A stretch of DNA of 64,000 bases, from contig CP136068.1 of the NCBI GenBank assembly GCA_032622095.1, positions 150,671,365 to 150,735,364 on the forward strand, written 5' to 3'. A program made the translations under genes and the position numbers. The notes beneath the pieces were generated by a model. The model was not told the DNA's origin. It did not search any database and was given only the letters and a program-made list of their open reading frames with translations. How positions within the stretch are numbered: the stretch's first letter is position 1; each line of letters starts with the position of its first letter. Of this stretch, positions 23,445-37,100 are shown piece by piece. Origin of the DNA: Siphonodentalium dalli (lineage: Eukaryota > Mollusca > Scaphopoda > Gadilida > Siphonodentaliidae).

Positions 23445-23500
23445 GACAGTGACGATCAAATGGGCGAAGCACAAACCCTTGCACGACGGGACTCTGTTGC

Positions 23501-23703
23501 TGCATTAAAGATCCTGCGCCAGTGCATGTATCTTCTTATATATATGCGAGTCTCCCATAGGGAGCCTCGCATATGTAAGATAATTCAATGGCTTACAAGG
23601 TCAGTGTAAATATTGTCAGGCCAAAGCATTCTTTTACATATGCGAGGCTCCCTATGAGAGACTCGCATATAAGAGAATGCACTGGCACATGATATTTAAT
23701 GCT
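23501..23703. repeat. small foldback element with two internal hairpins
   Basis: Arms begin TGCATTAAAGATCCTG on the left and end CATGATATTTAATGC on the right. Inside are two inverted hairpins built on GCGAGTCTCCCATAGGGAGCCTCGC-type sequence, related to the larger hairpins of the elements at 35,798 and 38,411. It lies about 50 bp outside the right target duplication of the retrotransposon. Confidence 0.8.
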
Positions 23704-25012
23704 GTTCCGGCGCGACCTTTAAAACCTTCTTGTCTACATATTCATTGACGAGTTCCGTTATACGTTATTAATTAGATCAACAGTATTATGTTATACCATA
23801 ACTATCCATTCCAATTTCAGTTCACCGGTGTAAACATAAACATGAATGGACAACAGGAATAATATAAACGAAATAACTACAAGTACGACGTCGAAGAGTT
23901 GTAAATTTGTGTATGACAACGCACGAGTAGAAATTCGCGATTTCCATTTAAATTACGCAGTAAATACCAATAACATGAAACATACCATGACAGGCCATTA
24001 CTTCAAGTATATTATGTAATTGTCGTTATATCGGCATATAGCACTGCAACTGCATCCCCGAATATCTGTTACGTTGGATGTAACACTGCGCTTCACTCGG
24101 TGACGTCACAACCGATATCAGTCGAGTTTAGTGGGTTATCAGCCGAGTTTGAAGTGATATCAGCCGATGTCAATAATAGGTCTCTCATGGCAAAAATGTG
24201 ATATCTAATTAATACACCCATCATATATATATATACAATAGCATTCCATTATGTTTAGCTGAAATGGGAGAAATAATTCGGTATAAACATGTTTAATTTG
24301 ACGGACATATATCGTACTGCAATAAATGAACTAGGGCTGCAACGATTCATCGCCATTTCAATGCATCGCATTTTGTGTCTATGAATCGCATCGTGAATGT
24401 CTGAAGTGATGCATCACGATATACAAAAAAACATACTTTTGCACCAAAAATCATCAGATACTATCTGACAACAATCAAGTATTGAGTTGATCAGCATTTA
24501 TTTCCCAGAGGTACCTATCGATTCCACAAACTCTCAGAACTATTTAAGACTAGAAATAAAAAGACAATTATGAATCTGTCAACTTTCATAAGGAAAGTCA
24601 GGGATATAATACTGATATGCCATGTACCCACCCCTATTTTAAAAATACCTACGTCCCTGGCCATAACTTCCCCGCCCAATGCACCTGAAATCATCACCCG
24701 AGCGGAAACTTACCAAGTATCTAATCACTCATGTATTCCTCGTGTGAAAGTTATCGTTATTATGTCATAATTGAATATTTTGATGTCATATATATTTTGT
24801 CTGTAATATCTACATATCGATTAACAGAAATAAATTGAACTGAATTGAATCGCGATGCGCATTGCTTTGTGAACTATATCCCACGGGGAGTGCAGCGAGG
24901 CCAACAGTTCGTCGTGACGTTGGGTTTTATTATGGATTTCATGGATTTGTTCTTACTCAGGGGGACGAAATCGTAGCTTGTAGTTATGTAGTGTACCATT
25001 AACAGCAGACAG
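23704..25012. other. intergenic region upstream of the receptor gene
   Basis: No exon recognised. Near 24,331 the words CTAGGGCTGCAACGATTCAT and later ATCGCATCGTG suggest a diverged DNA-transposon end, but a partner end is not certain. A short cluster of ATCAGCCGA(g/t) words lies at 24,117-24,170. Confidence 0.4.
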
Positions 25013-25019
25013 TATAAAG
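25013..25019 (+). promoter_or_regulatory. candidate TATA box of the receptor gene
   Basis: TATAAAG lies 64 bp before the start codon, so transcription could begin near 25,040-25,045 with a 5' UTR of about 40 nt. This rests on the motif and spacing alone; a further upstream non-coding exon cannot be excluded. Confidence 0.35.
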
Positions 25020-25082
25020 TTGCCAGCGGGAACAAAACCAGTCTATTTTACAGTTGGAATATTGGAATCGAGGATCGACAAC

Positions 25083-25185
25083 ATGATATTGTTCCGCCAT
25101 GCAGTTTGTTCTTGTGTTACTTTCATTTGTTTCGTTTCGTCATTCCTTGTTTTGGCCACACCCATTGAGAAAATATTCGACGTCG
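25083..25185 (+). CDS. receptor exon 1 (residues 1-34, signal peptide)
   Basis: Starts at ATG 25,083 and gives a strongly hydrophobic leader (FICFVSSFLVLA). The GTGAGT donor follows at 25,186. Ends in phase 1; the first two bases of exon 2 complete the codon. Confidence 0.75.
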
Positions 25186-28100
25186 GTGAGTCATGTTATT
25201 TTGTTGGCGATACTTATCGCAAACGATAACTATATTGTAATTCCCGTATACCCGCGAAGAAAATTGATACAACTCGTCGTTTTGGTACCTTCGAACTAGG
25301 GAAATGGTGACAGGGTGGTGCTAGTCTCAACACAACGTTGGCCAAAATCAACAGTCACAACTTAGTCTGATGCAATACTACATGTAGTTGGAAATTTCAG
25401 ACAAACGCTTACAATTGTGCGATATATTTTTGAAATGGAACTATCAGCGTAGTTATAATTCTCGGTAATAATATACTTTTGTCAATTTGTCACATTCTAC
25501 CAGATTTTCCCCAAGTCTGAGTACTCACTCAGCAAGTTGATTCACTAAACAAACACACACAATATATTTTATTACAACGTAACCTGATACTTGATGTAGT
25601 TTCGTGTGGGACTTTTGGTTATTTTTTTATCAAATTTGGTACCCCAAATCCACCACTAACTCAGACGGTGCAACACTGGCATAATGAAATCACACGATCG
25701 GCTTCCTTTTATCATATGGAGTCCTAATACTAATTTAATTGGACATTTCTGAAACTACACTGTTTTATCAATCAGTTCCGGTAACAATATTTCCCAGTCC
25801 CAAAACGGCGCTGAAATGCCAACTTTGAAACACACACATTCTGGATATATGACCGCATATAGGTAAAGGCCCTTTGACAAGGCGTTGAAAAATCATGCGC
25901 GAATCGAGTGTTTCCATTTCCGAAGTTGTATGTGTCATCTACTGCATATCACTCGACGAAACAACGATTTATCAAAAGCTGGCCACGTGACCACCCTCCT
26001 CTAACCAAATGTTCATGTACCTTAATCCTTTGATACAGCCGTGTTAACTCACAACACACACGCGGGGAGCGGGGACACGAACAAACAACACGAGGTGCTG
26101 TCAGTCTTGTCTGAAGAGGGAGAATACTTGTCAGCGAGAATCACGTGGCTGGACGAATACGAAGCTTTTAATACAGTCATCAGAGGTAAGTATGTCCACT
26201 TCATACATCTACCATATACCAACAAGTAATCAGAGGTATCATGTCCACTTCTTACATCTACCATATACCAACAAGTAATCAGAGGTAGCATGTCCACTTC
26301 ATACATCTACCATATACCAACAACGAACACGTGTGTTGACGAACACTAGAGACCTTTCGCAAAATCACGAATACGATTACGGATATGGAAATATCCTGCC
26401 AGTATACGGCCAAAATTCGATCTTTACGCACGGGGGTTCTCATGTGAGACGAAATATACTCCACGCAGTTTAATTATTTGCAGATGTGTCAAGAATGTGC
26501 CACCGGTCCTGCGTGGGGACGCTCTAACAATATCCGTGTGGTCTATTACACACGGATAAGAACATGGGATCTGAAAGAGACACACACTACTTTTTCCATC
26601 AAATATATGTGTAACTGAATATAGTGGGGCATATGCCGTCTCACCAATTAGCCATCGTAGGTAAATTGTGATGGTGTCGACCTTACTAGGACAATATATC
26701 CTATCTGTAATCGTAATAGTGATTTGCGAAAGGTCTCTATTGTACCTTAAAGACAACACTCACTGATAAGTACAGTCCAATTCTTACATCTGCCATTTAT
26801 TGCAAAATATAGAGTGTTATAACGAAGATGATTTTACAATGGTCATCAATGGTGCACGCAATCGCTGCGTTTTGTTGTTGGGAGACTGTTTTGGAATTTG
26901 AACAGTGTTACTTTCAATTGCTTTTTGTGGTTTTGAAAAGTTGTTCATTTTTATTAATTTTCTATTAAAATGTACTCGTATATGAATATTAGGAATGATT
27001 GGACAATCGATAGGGGACTTTGTTTTTGACCGGCAGGGTTATTAAACACATTTATTGTGCACCCCTTCACACACTTTGTTTAATTACTCCACCGGTCAAA
27101 TCCAATGACACCAGTCGATCTTCCAGTCATTTCTCATATAACGGTCCACAGGAAATAGTTTTTTTTTGTTATGCCAACTGTCTAGGTGCATGACAACCAT
27201 TAAATTTTAAAGATCTTTCTTGTCATAAAAGTATCAAAGTGAACTCGTAACTGATTACATCAATAAAATGTAAAACAGTAAACAGCTGATGTATCACATG
27301 TCATTCGCTAACAAAAATACCCACAACAAACCCACCAAATTAAATAACCACAAACATACAATTTCACATACGATGTACTACGATTGATTATTCAACTGGA
27401 CTAATTTTAAATTCTAAATTTGATCAATTTATGTACCCGTGTTATTGGCATAGCACCACAAACGACTTAATCCCCAGCCAAGATATACACCCGACATATC
27501 ATTTCATGTGACCGGATTGTTAGTCTCATCTTACAGAAATCATTGAAACAATACGCAATAAATAGCGAAGAGATAACCACCAATTTAATAACTGTATACA
27601 TAACATGTCACGAAGGATGTACTACAATTGATTACCAACTGAACTAGTATTAAAGTCTAAAATAAACATAACGGAATTATCGGCATATGATATTGGAATT
27701 GAGCCAAACATGACGTTAAAGAGAAATACGCCACACGTACGTCAATGGTTTCACATTTACCCATTGCGAGTGCAGTATATCCCTTTAAAGTGGTACTGTA
27801 CACTAAATCCGGGCATTCATGGGACCATCTCCTATTATACTCAACATAATATATGCAACACATGAAAGAATATGAGCTGTGGATGAGTGCAATATACACC
27901 CATGCACTCTATGGCCGATGTAAACAGCATGATAATTATAATGAATACGTGTTGATGACTCGAGCCATAAACTCATTTTCATTATAATTTTCATGTTGTT
28001 TTAAATAATTCATACAGTAAATGAGTGTATTTCCCCATCCATAGCTCAAATTCATTAATTTGTTGCATATAATCTGTTGAGCATACTAGGAGATGGTCCC

Positions 28101-31100
28101 ATAAATGGCCGGATTTATTGTACAGTCCCCTTTAAACCCTAGCCAAATAATCCATCCGACATATCGTTCCAGGCGTTAATCTTCTGGACCAGAACTATAG
28201 TCTCATCGTATTAAATGCGCACACTGAAATCTTTGACGCAATAACAACCTTCGGGAAGCCTACCGACAAACTTATTCAGTGGGATGCCAACGACGTGTTT
28301 GCGCATGGACTTCCAGCCGCAGTCCGACATCCGGTGTGCTTCTGTCAGAACGCGACGGATACGGTGGACACTGATGGGAAACCGAGCTGTATCCGACCCC
28401 GACAGCACAAACCACCCCGCATTAATAGGAGTGAACTGGTTGGATTGCTGTTGTCCAGTCTGCCCACAAGTGCCTTTGTTATTTTCCAGAATTCACCAAG
28501 TACGTATATTTTACACTAAGAAAACGATCTTCGAAAAAACTAACCATTTCAATAAGAAATCCGGTATAATACTATACTCACCGATACAATTAATGTTCAT
28601 ACGAGACCGGTTTTACAGTGACGTTTCGCTCATTGCTATTGTTGTTGTTATTGTTTTATTTATAGGCACAAGTTCCTAGAATGCATTTTTAAAGAATTCG
28701 GGATTTTTTTTAAAACATATTTTTATTGTAATATAATATTACAAGAGGAATCGGGACACAAGTTTTGACAACTTACATGTATATCCGCCCCTCGCCCATT
28801 AACATGCTAACAACTACAATGTTGATGACGATCATAACATATATACATGGTGATATGTGGTGTGTTTGTGGTTACTGTCAGTCCCATCCTGCATTTAAAA
28901 TATCATTTGAGGGATGACAGCATCTCGCTTAACCAATTTGTAGGGAAGGACTATTCCTATCCGTGTAGAAGGGACGGAACGAGGAACAGGAACAGGTTCC
29001 GGGTAACAAGTGACTATATTCCTGGTAACAAGTGACTATATTCCGGGTAACGAGTGACTATATTCCGGGTAACAAGTGACTACATGTATATTCCGGGTAA
29101 CAAGTGACTATATTCCGGGTAAAAGTGACTATATTCCGGGTAAGAAGTGACTATATTCCGGATAACAGGTGACTATATTCCGGGTAACAGGTGACTATAT
29201 TCCGGGTAACAGGTGACTATATTCCGGGTAACAGGTGACTATATTCCGGGTAACAGGTGACTATATTCCTGGTAACAGGTGACTATATTCCGGGTAACAG
29301 GTGACTATATTCCGGGTAACAGGTGACTATATTCCGTGTAAAAGGGACGGAACGGGGAAAAGGAACAGGTTCCGGGTAACAAGTGACTATATTCCGGGTA
29401 ACAGGTGACTATATTCCTGGTAACAAGTGACTATATTCCGGGTAAGAGGAACAGCAGCATATATTGTATATAAACTAAAATGTTGCTTGCTCTACGCAAA
29501 GAAACAATACATGATACACATCAGTTAAAAGCTTACCATTTCCCATGAATGAATATTGCAACATTTAAAATCACCTTTTGAGATTTGAGAATTGAGCGTA
29601 CAATTTGCAAGGAACGTCGAGAGGTGAATCGACAATTAGCACGTACCCCGTGGAAGGGAACATAATATTCGTAGATTTCTATCACTGTCAAATATTCATA
29701 TACATGTGAAGAGTATCAATCACGCTGCGCAACTGAGATACATAGGGTACTTTTTATTGAACAAATGTTTGAAAAACTTTGAAAAAAGATTGACATGTTC
29801 CGGGCGAAATTTGTCATGAATAGGAACACATTCTTCGTCGAAAATCTCAAGAGTTTTCGCAGCTAACACAATGATACTGAAACAAAATTATTCTTAAAAA
29901 ATATAAAAAATATAGCGCATTCTAACACGTTGGCTGTTTATTTTTAAACAATCTGATAAAAGACTTCGAAAAATTACTGAGAGGCGTCAGGGAGCTAAAT
30001 GTGCCAGTAACAGGAACACCATCTGCATCGACAAGCAGAGATTATTCGCAACTAACCAAATAATATCGACATGTTCTTTATACAATTAGAAAGAGTATAT
30101 AACCTCTGCTGTCCAATTCTGATAAATTTAGCGCTTTCTATGCCACAGTCTGACCAAAATCTTAAAAAAAAACAAAACAAAACTATGCATTACGCGTCAG
30201 CAGTTTCAGTTGGATCGTGAGAAAAAACAATTTGATATATCAGAACAAATATATACATTGTCAAACATGATTCCATGCTTAATAATAACAAAACAATTCC
30301 CCATTCCTATACCTTGTAGGATATGATATCAAATTCACTCAGTCGACATTGGAGCAGTTCGGTGTGAAGGTCGCCATATACGATTCTTCCACCATGACGA
30401 CGTCAGAAGAACTGCATTCGAATATCGCACGATTGGTCGAAGGCCGCCATGGCACAGATTATTATGTTCTGTTCATCTGTGATCACCCGTGTATCGAAAG
30501 TATTCTCAAAGCGGTAAGTGTAAGCCGTGTGACATGCATACGGACGTATTAAGTTAGTACATTGTCTAAAGTCGATTTTTAAAACTCCACAAAAAAATGT
30601 GTCGGAAGGCTTCTATATCGAATGGTAGACAATTAACAACAAGAAATTGCCAACCACATGTTTGTTACAAACATGTATGAAAGCGACTTTGTGGATTTAG
30701 CTAAAAACAATTGCACGTTGCCCAAGAAAGAGGACGGCGCAACCAACGTGGTGTGATTTTCATGATAAAACAAAAACTCAGTTGTACGTTAGATTATCGT
30801 TGGGACATCAAAAGAAAACTGTAGGTGGAGAAAGTCGCGCGACAGCTTTAGGGATATTTATGCTCCTAGTTGTTACCGAGGACTGGGCAGGATGTGTGAA
30901 GCAACCCTCATGGTACATGCATAGTGGACAAGAGATTGAAAGTGATATAATTTTATATACTACGCTGGCATGACTCTCCAGCCTATAAAAGCATATATAT
31001 ACAGAACAGGTGGGGCAGCCCGTTGGCTGTGGCCCGCACAAATGCATAGCATGTGAAATGAATGTAACGTGTTATCCGTGCGTGGGTGGGTGGGTGGGAT

Positions 31101-34100
31101 CTCCAGAGCATGTGGTTTAAAACTCGAACTCGATGTGGTAGAAGTGAATGTGTTCTCCGAGTTTCAATTAGTCATACCATATGGTCTTTCTGTAGAATTC
31201 GTTGCCCATTGGACGAAGCGTTCTGTCGTTCATCCTGAAATTGAAGGAAGCATTCCTCGCACAGCCGATGGTACCATGAAACGAATTTGTGCTAGATCGC
31301 ATAAGGATGTTTATGAATTATATGCAAAAACTGTATATATCTCCGAAATTTCACGGATACTGCCGAGCAGATATCAGCATTGTAACCGACACAACAGAAA
31401 CAAACTGCACTTCACGAAAACAAAATAAGAAACAACACTTTTTCAGGGCTATATTTCTGCGAGTTCATTTGAAAATCTTCCGCGCAAATGTATGTATGTT
31501 TAGCCAGATTTCGATACACGCACATGCATCAAGCTTGAGCATTGGTCCAGATCTTGAGACAAACAGAACTTGTTAATTTGGTCCAAGTAAGGGAACAAAA
31601 CAATTCCAGTGGTAGCAGGCGATAGCTCTATTTCCATTACAGTCGTATAGTAAGAACTCTTAAAGCTTGTTTGTTTCAACCAATTATATGAGATTGTCTG
31701 AATTTGATATATGATATGTATGTAGGATAAGCAACATCTACTCTATTCAACGGCAGCGACATGCGAATAAAATTTATGGTATGATCATCTGCTAACTGAT
31801 TATGTGATACAGTTTAATGGGTAAGAAAGGGCACTAATGATAGTCCAAAGCAGTGATGAGAATTCACACGAATGAATCCTTTATCTGGCATAGGGCTGAA
31901 TGGTAGATGGTGGGTAGTGGTATATTGTCAAGTAGCAGAACTAAATCAGTCTAGACACGATAACTTGAACGTATGGACATAACTATACAGCATGTGAGAT
32001 GAAAAATCATTAATTGTGAGACCAGGAAATGAGGGGGAATAAAATCAGAATTGGCCAAACAAAAGTTAGGCTCAGCGTTAACAAGGCTGACATCTGTTTC
32101 GATTATTTGGATTACAGTTGTAAACTGGTTGTTGTTGCTGTCATATTCCACATATACTCATTTCAACACTGGTCCCAATTAAATTTACGCCTTTCTGCAC
32201 AACCATTCAGTCGTATGGAATTTCCCCTAAACACGCGATTGGGGTTGCTATACAATTATATAATTCGTTTAGTTTAGAGGGACAGGAATAATTGTGTTAT
32301 TATTTTTTTATAAAAACAAAATGACACTCCTTGTATGTATTATATACTAGTAGGTTTAGTTTATAAATTGATTATAAACAAAGCAGAAAGCTGTTTTCGT
32401 TAAATGTTGTATCGTGTTGATGTAGAAGGTCTGGAACGTAAGTGTACATCTTTAGTTTGGGCTTTGATATGTGGCATGTCGGAAATTTGAAACACATACC
32501 TTAACTAACAAAGAACTTCAATTATTAGTTAAATCGACACGATAAGCATGTGGGCCACCAGACTGGAATCCGGCATTACACGCGGTGGATTGTGATGGCA
32601 GAACCGGGACTCAAGACCCTCACACGAAACGCTTCCGGTGTCATCGACAACATCGCATTTGTGTCATTGGCGAATAAGAAACAGATGCCCGTGCTGGATG
32701 AATCGGTGAGTTAGAATAATAATCGTGAACAACGTAGCGTATACAGGGTGCTCGGCTCAAATCATGCACGGACGCGTGTATAAATAGATATTCGAGTGGG
32801 GTTAATAAACAGAGATATGTTGCCTTTTATAAATAAAGGGTATCTACATAGACTTTGTTGCAATTTTCACTGTAATTGCAAATTCATGCAGGGGGTCGCG
32901 TCAAACGGACAATGGCGTAAAATATATTCAAAAGTAACAAATTCCTGTGCCTATTGATTTTGTTCTAGAAAAAAAATTAATCCAGTCCATTGCACGATTT
33001 TAAAGATCTTTAATATCACCTAATACGCACAAGCTTGACTATCAAAAAATAACATATCGGGGTTCACGATATGATGGCTATTGGCATATAATCGCGACCA
33101 CGGGAGGCACGCGTGCTTTCGATTGAACATCATATTTAATCTGAAGGGTAATAACTCTATAAAGATTTTTTTTGACGAAATGACGGCAATTTGTATGAGA
33201 AATTGCAACACCACAATGATCAACTATGGAGAAATATAAGTCAAATTCTTCCCTTGGTGGGTGGGCTTGGGGGAGATTTGGGGTACGCTCTTTAAAATAT
33301 GTCCGTTATTTCGTCAAAGACACTTTTTCATATATCTCCGTTATTTCGTTTATAAAAATAATTTCATATTTCTATATTTCGTTCTATATTTCGCCCTATT
33401 TCGCTGTATTTTCCTATTTCGATTTTCGATGTATTTTCCTATTTCGCTTTTCGCTATATTTGACATATTATGGGATATGGTATTATATGATACCCTACAT
33501 TCTGATATTCAATCGAACATCACGTGCCTCCCGTGGTCGCGATTGTATGCCAATAGCCATCATATCGTGAACCCCGATATGTTATCTTTTGGTAGTCAAG
33601 CGTGCGCGTATTGGCTGTTAATATACGTGACATTCATGTGCGTGGCTAGAGGGTCTCCGTTGTTGGGGCAGCGTAACATTTCCACCGGGTCCCTCCACTT
33701 CAACCAGACCAACCTCACAGGTTTGCAGAATTCCATTTGCACCCCTGGAAGGAAAATCATATAATGAGAACAATTTCAACATATTTTGTGGACAATTTCC
33801 AGGTAATGTTATCTCTGGTCAGAATGTTTCAATAGTTAACAATTACAACCAAAGTTGGCGTGGGTAGACACACCCACCTCAATGCCCCGGCCCCACGGCA
33901 ATGTCCATGATGACTCTCTATCAGGCGTTAGTTATATGTCTCTAATTTCTAAACAGATTTGATCAACATGGTCAAGTAAGGTAACAAAGAAGACAATCCT
34001 CGGAAAACAGGTCGAACACATTAAAATACCCTTGTGCAATCCGAAACTGAAGAAACGAAGTTTTCATATCCAATCGCATAGATATAGAGTTATTGCCCTT

Positions 34101-37100
34101 TACATGACAATCGACGAGCAACATTCGTAACAAACGCTATTCATAGTATTCGACTTGACCTGCACTGATAATTTACAGAGTCGCTTACACTATTAGATTC
34201 CCAGCGTTCATAGTACTGAACACGTTCTCCACTACTACATTACACGTGTTAGAGGAGTAATAGTACGGACCCTGGGTTCATCTAGACATGTTATACCCCA
34301 ATGTTTACACAAATTACTCAAATAAAATTTGTGGCTGAAAGTACGAGATTATTAACATTCTGTCTTGATTACACTGTATGATAAAGTGATTAAAATTTGC
34401 TTTTACGAAAATGTATGCCAGCGTTAGTTTTTCTAAACCTATCGTTTTCGCCATTTTGTCGCGGTCTTCGGGCAATCTGCATGAATTAAGAACACCCATT
34501 ATGTGTATAAAACATTAAACACATATATTGTAACGTATTTCAATGGTGGAACTTCTTCTTGTAACAGAATTTAATCAAGATGGCTATTACTATTGTTTTG
34601 CAAACACATGCGCAACCATGATTAAAATAGTTTAAAGGTACTCTATCCAATCAGACGCTCCTAAATTACTATTTCTTTGGCTTCGGGGGTAACAAATATT
34701 TGATTCGAGTCGAGGAACCCACGCAAATTCCCGCCACTTGATCTGGGCGTAATATCCGCTATAGATGATTAATAGAAACGTACTTTGAAGTAAACTAGCA
34801 TCTTGTGATACCAGGGTCCGCGCTGGACCGAAATTTACTTTTGCCAAATAAAAATATTTTTTGCCAAATTCGTTTAGAATTTGCCAAATATTACCAACGA
34901 TAGTATCAGTTTCTGCAACCTTGATTGAGTCTTATGTTTAGACACTCGCGGTTCGATATCACTAGAAAAGCAGTTAGTTAATGGTTACACTCTCATCTCT
35001 GTTGTGGTTTATCATACAACAATAAACCAATCACCGAACAATATAATGGTAGAAGCGTTGCTTCATCAGAAGGGAGCATCACAAGAGGATTACCTTTGAA
35101 ACACCACCATCACACTAAATACGGGTAATCCCCCACCGATCGATACGAATGTTACCAGATTAACTGCATATTAATAGAGGTGTTAACTCTTCCTAAACCA
35201 TATACACGTGTACAACACCACTAATATAATTATATTATAAGAGTTTCCTAAAATGAATGGTATTGATTAACCGATATATGTCGAGGAATTAAAAAGTGAC
35301 TTGCCAAAACTTTTGCCAAATGAATTTTTTTTTTGCCAAATGTGAATTATTTTTGCCATTGGCAAATGTGGCAAGTGGCAGCGCGAATTACCGATATCGC
35401 TAGCTGGTTTAAGTCCAATGCAAGTTGGACTACCGAACAGTTGCGTCGTGTGAGGTCGATTTACTATAATGTAGAGTCCAGGTAACTGATTACGAAAAAC
35501 CTAGATCGGGGTTTAGTACCTAATTCGAGGTTGATTTTTTCCATTTCCGGATTCACGGACCTGTTAAAGTGAATATTGACAGTGCCATCTTAGTGTTCGT
35601 ATTCTGTCATGTTATACCATAGTCTGGGTGGGGTTATGTAGTGGTATTGTAACTGATCACGTGATCCATAATAACATATATTGAGGTTACCAATTTAAAT
35701 TGTTAACATCCTCGTTTCCCCGGATGTGTACAAATATGTGGATAATTAATCATGAGGACAATACGGAGTGACAAACATCTTACCTGAGCTTCTTGGTTTA
35801 ACCCTTTACCCAACAGAACGGCCCTGTGCCAATGCATTCTCTTATATATGCGAGTCGACCATAGGTCGCCTCGCATATATAAGAGAATGCATTGGCTTAA
35901 CACATTAAAAATTATAAAATTGTTAAAGAATGTAAGAAAAAATGGTAAAAAGTGTTAAAAAAAGATTTTTTTTAGGCCAATGCATTCTCTTATATATGCG
36001 AGGCGACCTATGGTCGACTCGCATATATAAGAGAATGCATTGGCACAGGGCATAACTGTAACTATCACAATGTGGTCAAGGAGCCGGTTCCAATGAAATC
36101 CATATTTGTATGGTTCTATTGAGACAGACCGAAGATATTTTAGGCTGTTGAAGCTTTATTTGGCCGGTTTTGGCCGGTTTGTTGGGTAAAGGGTTAAAAT
36201 ATCACGAAATTTGATCAGTTGTCTCTAGCCCTGCCAGAGTGGTTGAGGTTTTCCCTGTGTACGTGCGATTCTATCTGAGGCCACACTGACGCAATCTTAG
36301 ATTTTGTCACTAACGTGTCATATTTTCCCAATTAAAGACCAACCACTGCTACAGACTATGAATTTGTAATTCAATATGCACATTTCCCTCATTTGGAATA
36401 CCGGTAACTGAAAGACGGTGTAAACATATTTTCCTTTTACATTTGGCCTACAGTTCTAATATGCGACATTTCTGCTCCCCTCAGCGATCGTTAGAATTTC
36501 GGTAGATATTTGTGAATATTCACGGTTTCATCTTGGTATTCATACTCTATCTATTACACCATAAGTCAGTATAATTTTCAGATGGATATTTATTGTCGAC
36601 TTTATAATGGCATTGTGTACAATTTTGCCAAATTAGCTGACGGCGTGAATGGGAATTGGGAACGTAAACACATTTTTATCGGGGTTTCCTCTCCAGGCAA
36701 CAAAGACGGTCCTGAAGGCAGTCCTATATCAACTGGGGTGCGTTCTGGATTCATCGAACGAAACCGTATCTCAAAACGAACTGCAGAGCTTATTGGCGAA
36801 TTATTTAAAGGTAACGTATCCGTTTACCGAACAAACTGAATAGCGTACTTGTGAATTATTTAAAAGGTACAAGTAAGTTATCTAGTCACTTAACGAACTG
36901 TGGGGAATTGCTTAGTCACATTGACAAATTGTGTTTAGTCAAACACTTGTCTGCATTTTACCTAACTTATCTTATCCAAACTTTTGACTTTGTCAGTTTG
37001 GATTGCAGAGCTGGATCATTTTGACTTGTCACAGCGAATGGAAATTTAAATAAAGCCACCGACCAACAATTAGAGGGTAGTAATTTAATTCCAACAGTCA

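Larger units (their letters stand above)
15314..23449 (+). mobile_element. full-length BEL/Pao LTR retrotransposon
   Basis: Two LTRs (15,319-16,279 and 22,443-23,444), each starting TGTTAAGG and ending GCAACA, bound an internal region with gag, protease, reverse transcriptase, RNase H and integrase in the BEL/Pao order. The 5-bp sequence GACAG flanks both sides (15,314-15,318 and 23,445-23,449) and is a perfect target-site duplication. A tRNA-like primer site follows the left LTR and a purine tract precedes the right one. The LTRs are almost identical apart from repeat copy number, so insertion was probably recent. The coding region is split into two frames by an apparent one-base shift inside the reverse transcriptase/RNase H part, so this copy may be non-autonomous. 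There is no env-like frame after the integrase. Confidence 0.95.
26186..28172 (+). other. receptor intron 2
   Basis: 1987 bp, GTAAGT to ATCGTTCCAG. Contains the donor repeat and two foldback elements (26,347-26,739 and 27,783-28,133). Confidence 0.7.
32706..36696 (+). other. receptor intron 5
   Basis: 3991 bp, GTGAGT to CCTCTCCAG. Contains the foldback at 33,021-33,613, a zone with TTTTGCCAAAT words (34,835-35,385) and the TTAA-flanked element at 35,798-36,197. A competing acceptor at 36,581 (TTTTCAG) would break the downstream frame. Confidence 0.6.

Noticed and set aside
28996-29448. Possible CRISPR-like array
   Set aside because: Units are contiguous 22-mers with no unique spacers, inside a eukaryotic intron.
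31069-31428. 119-codon frame containing VAHWTKRSVVHPEIEGSIP
   Set aside because: Resembles translations commonly produced by tRNA-SINE-like repeats; no splice context within the receptor.
36582-36839. 85-codon frame from the acceptor at 36,581
   Set aside because: Using it for exon 6 breaks the phase with exon 7; the 36,697-36,810 reading fits phase on both sides.
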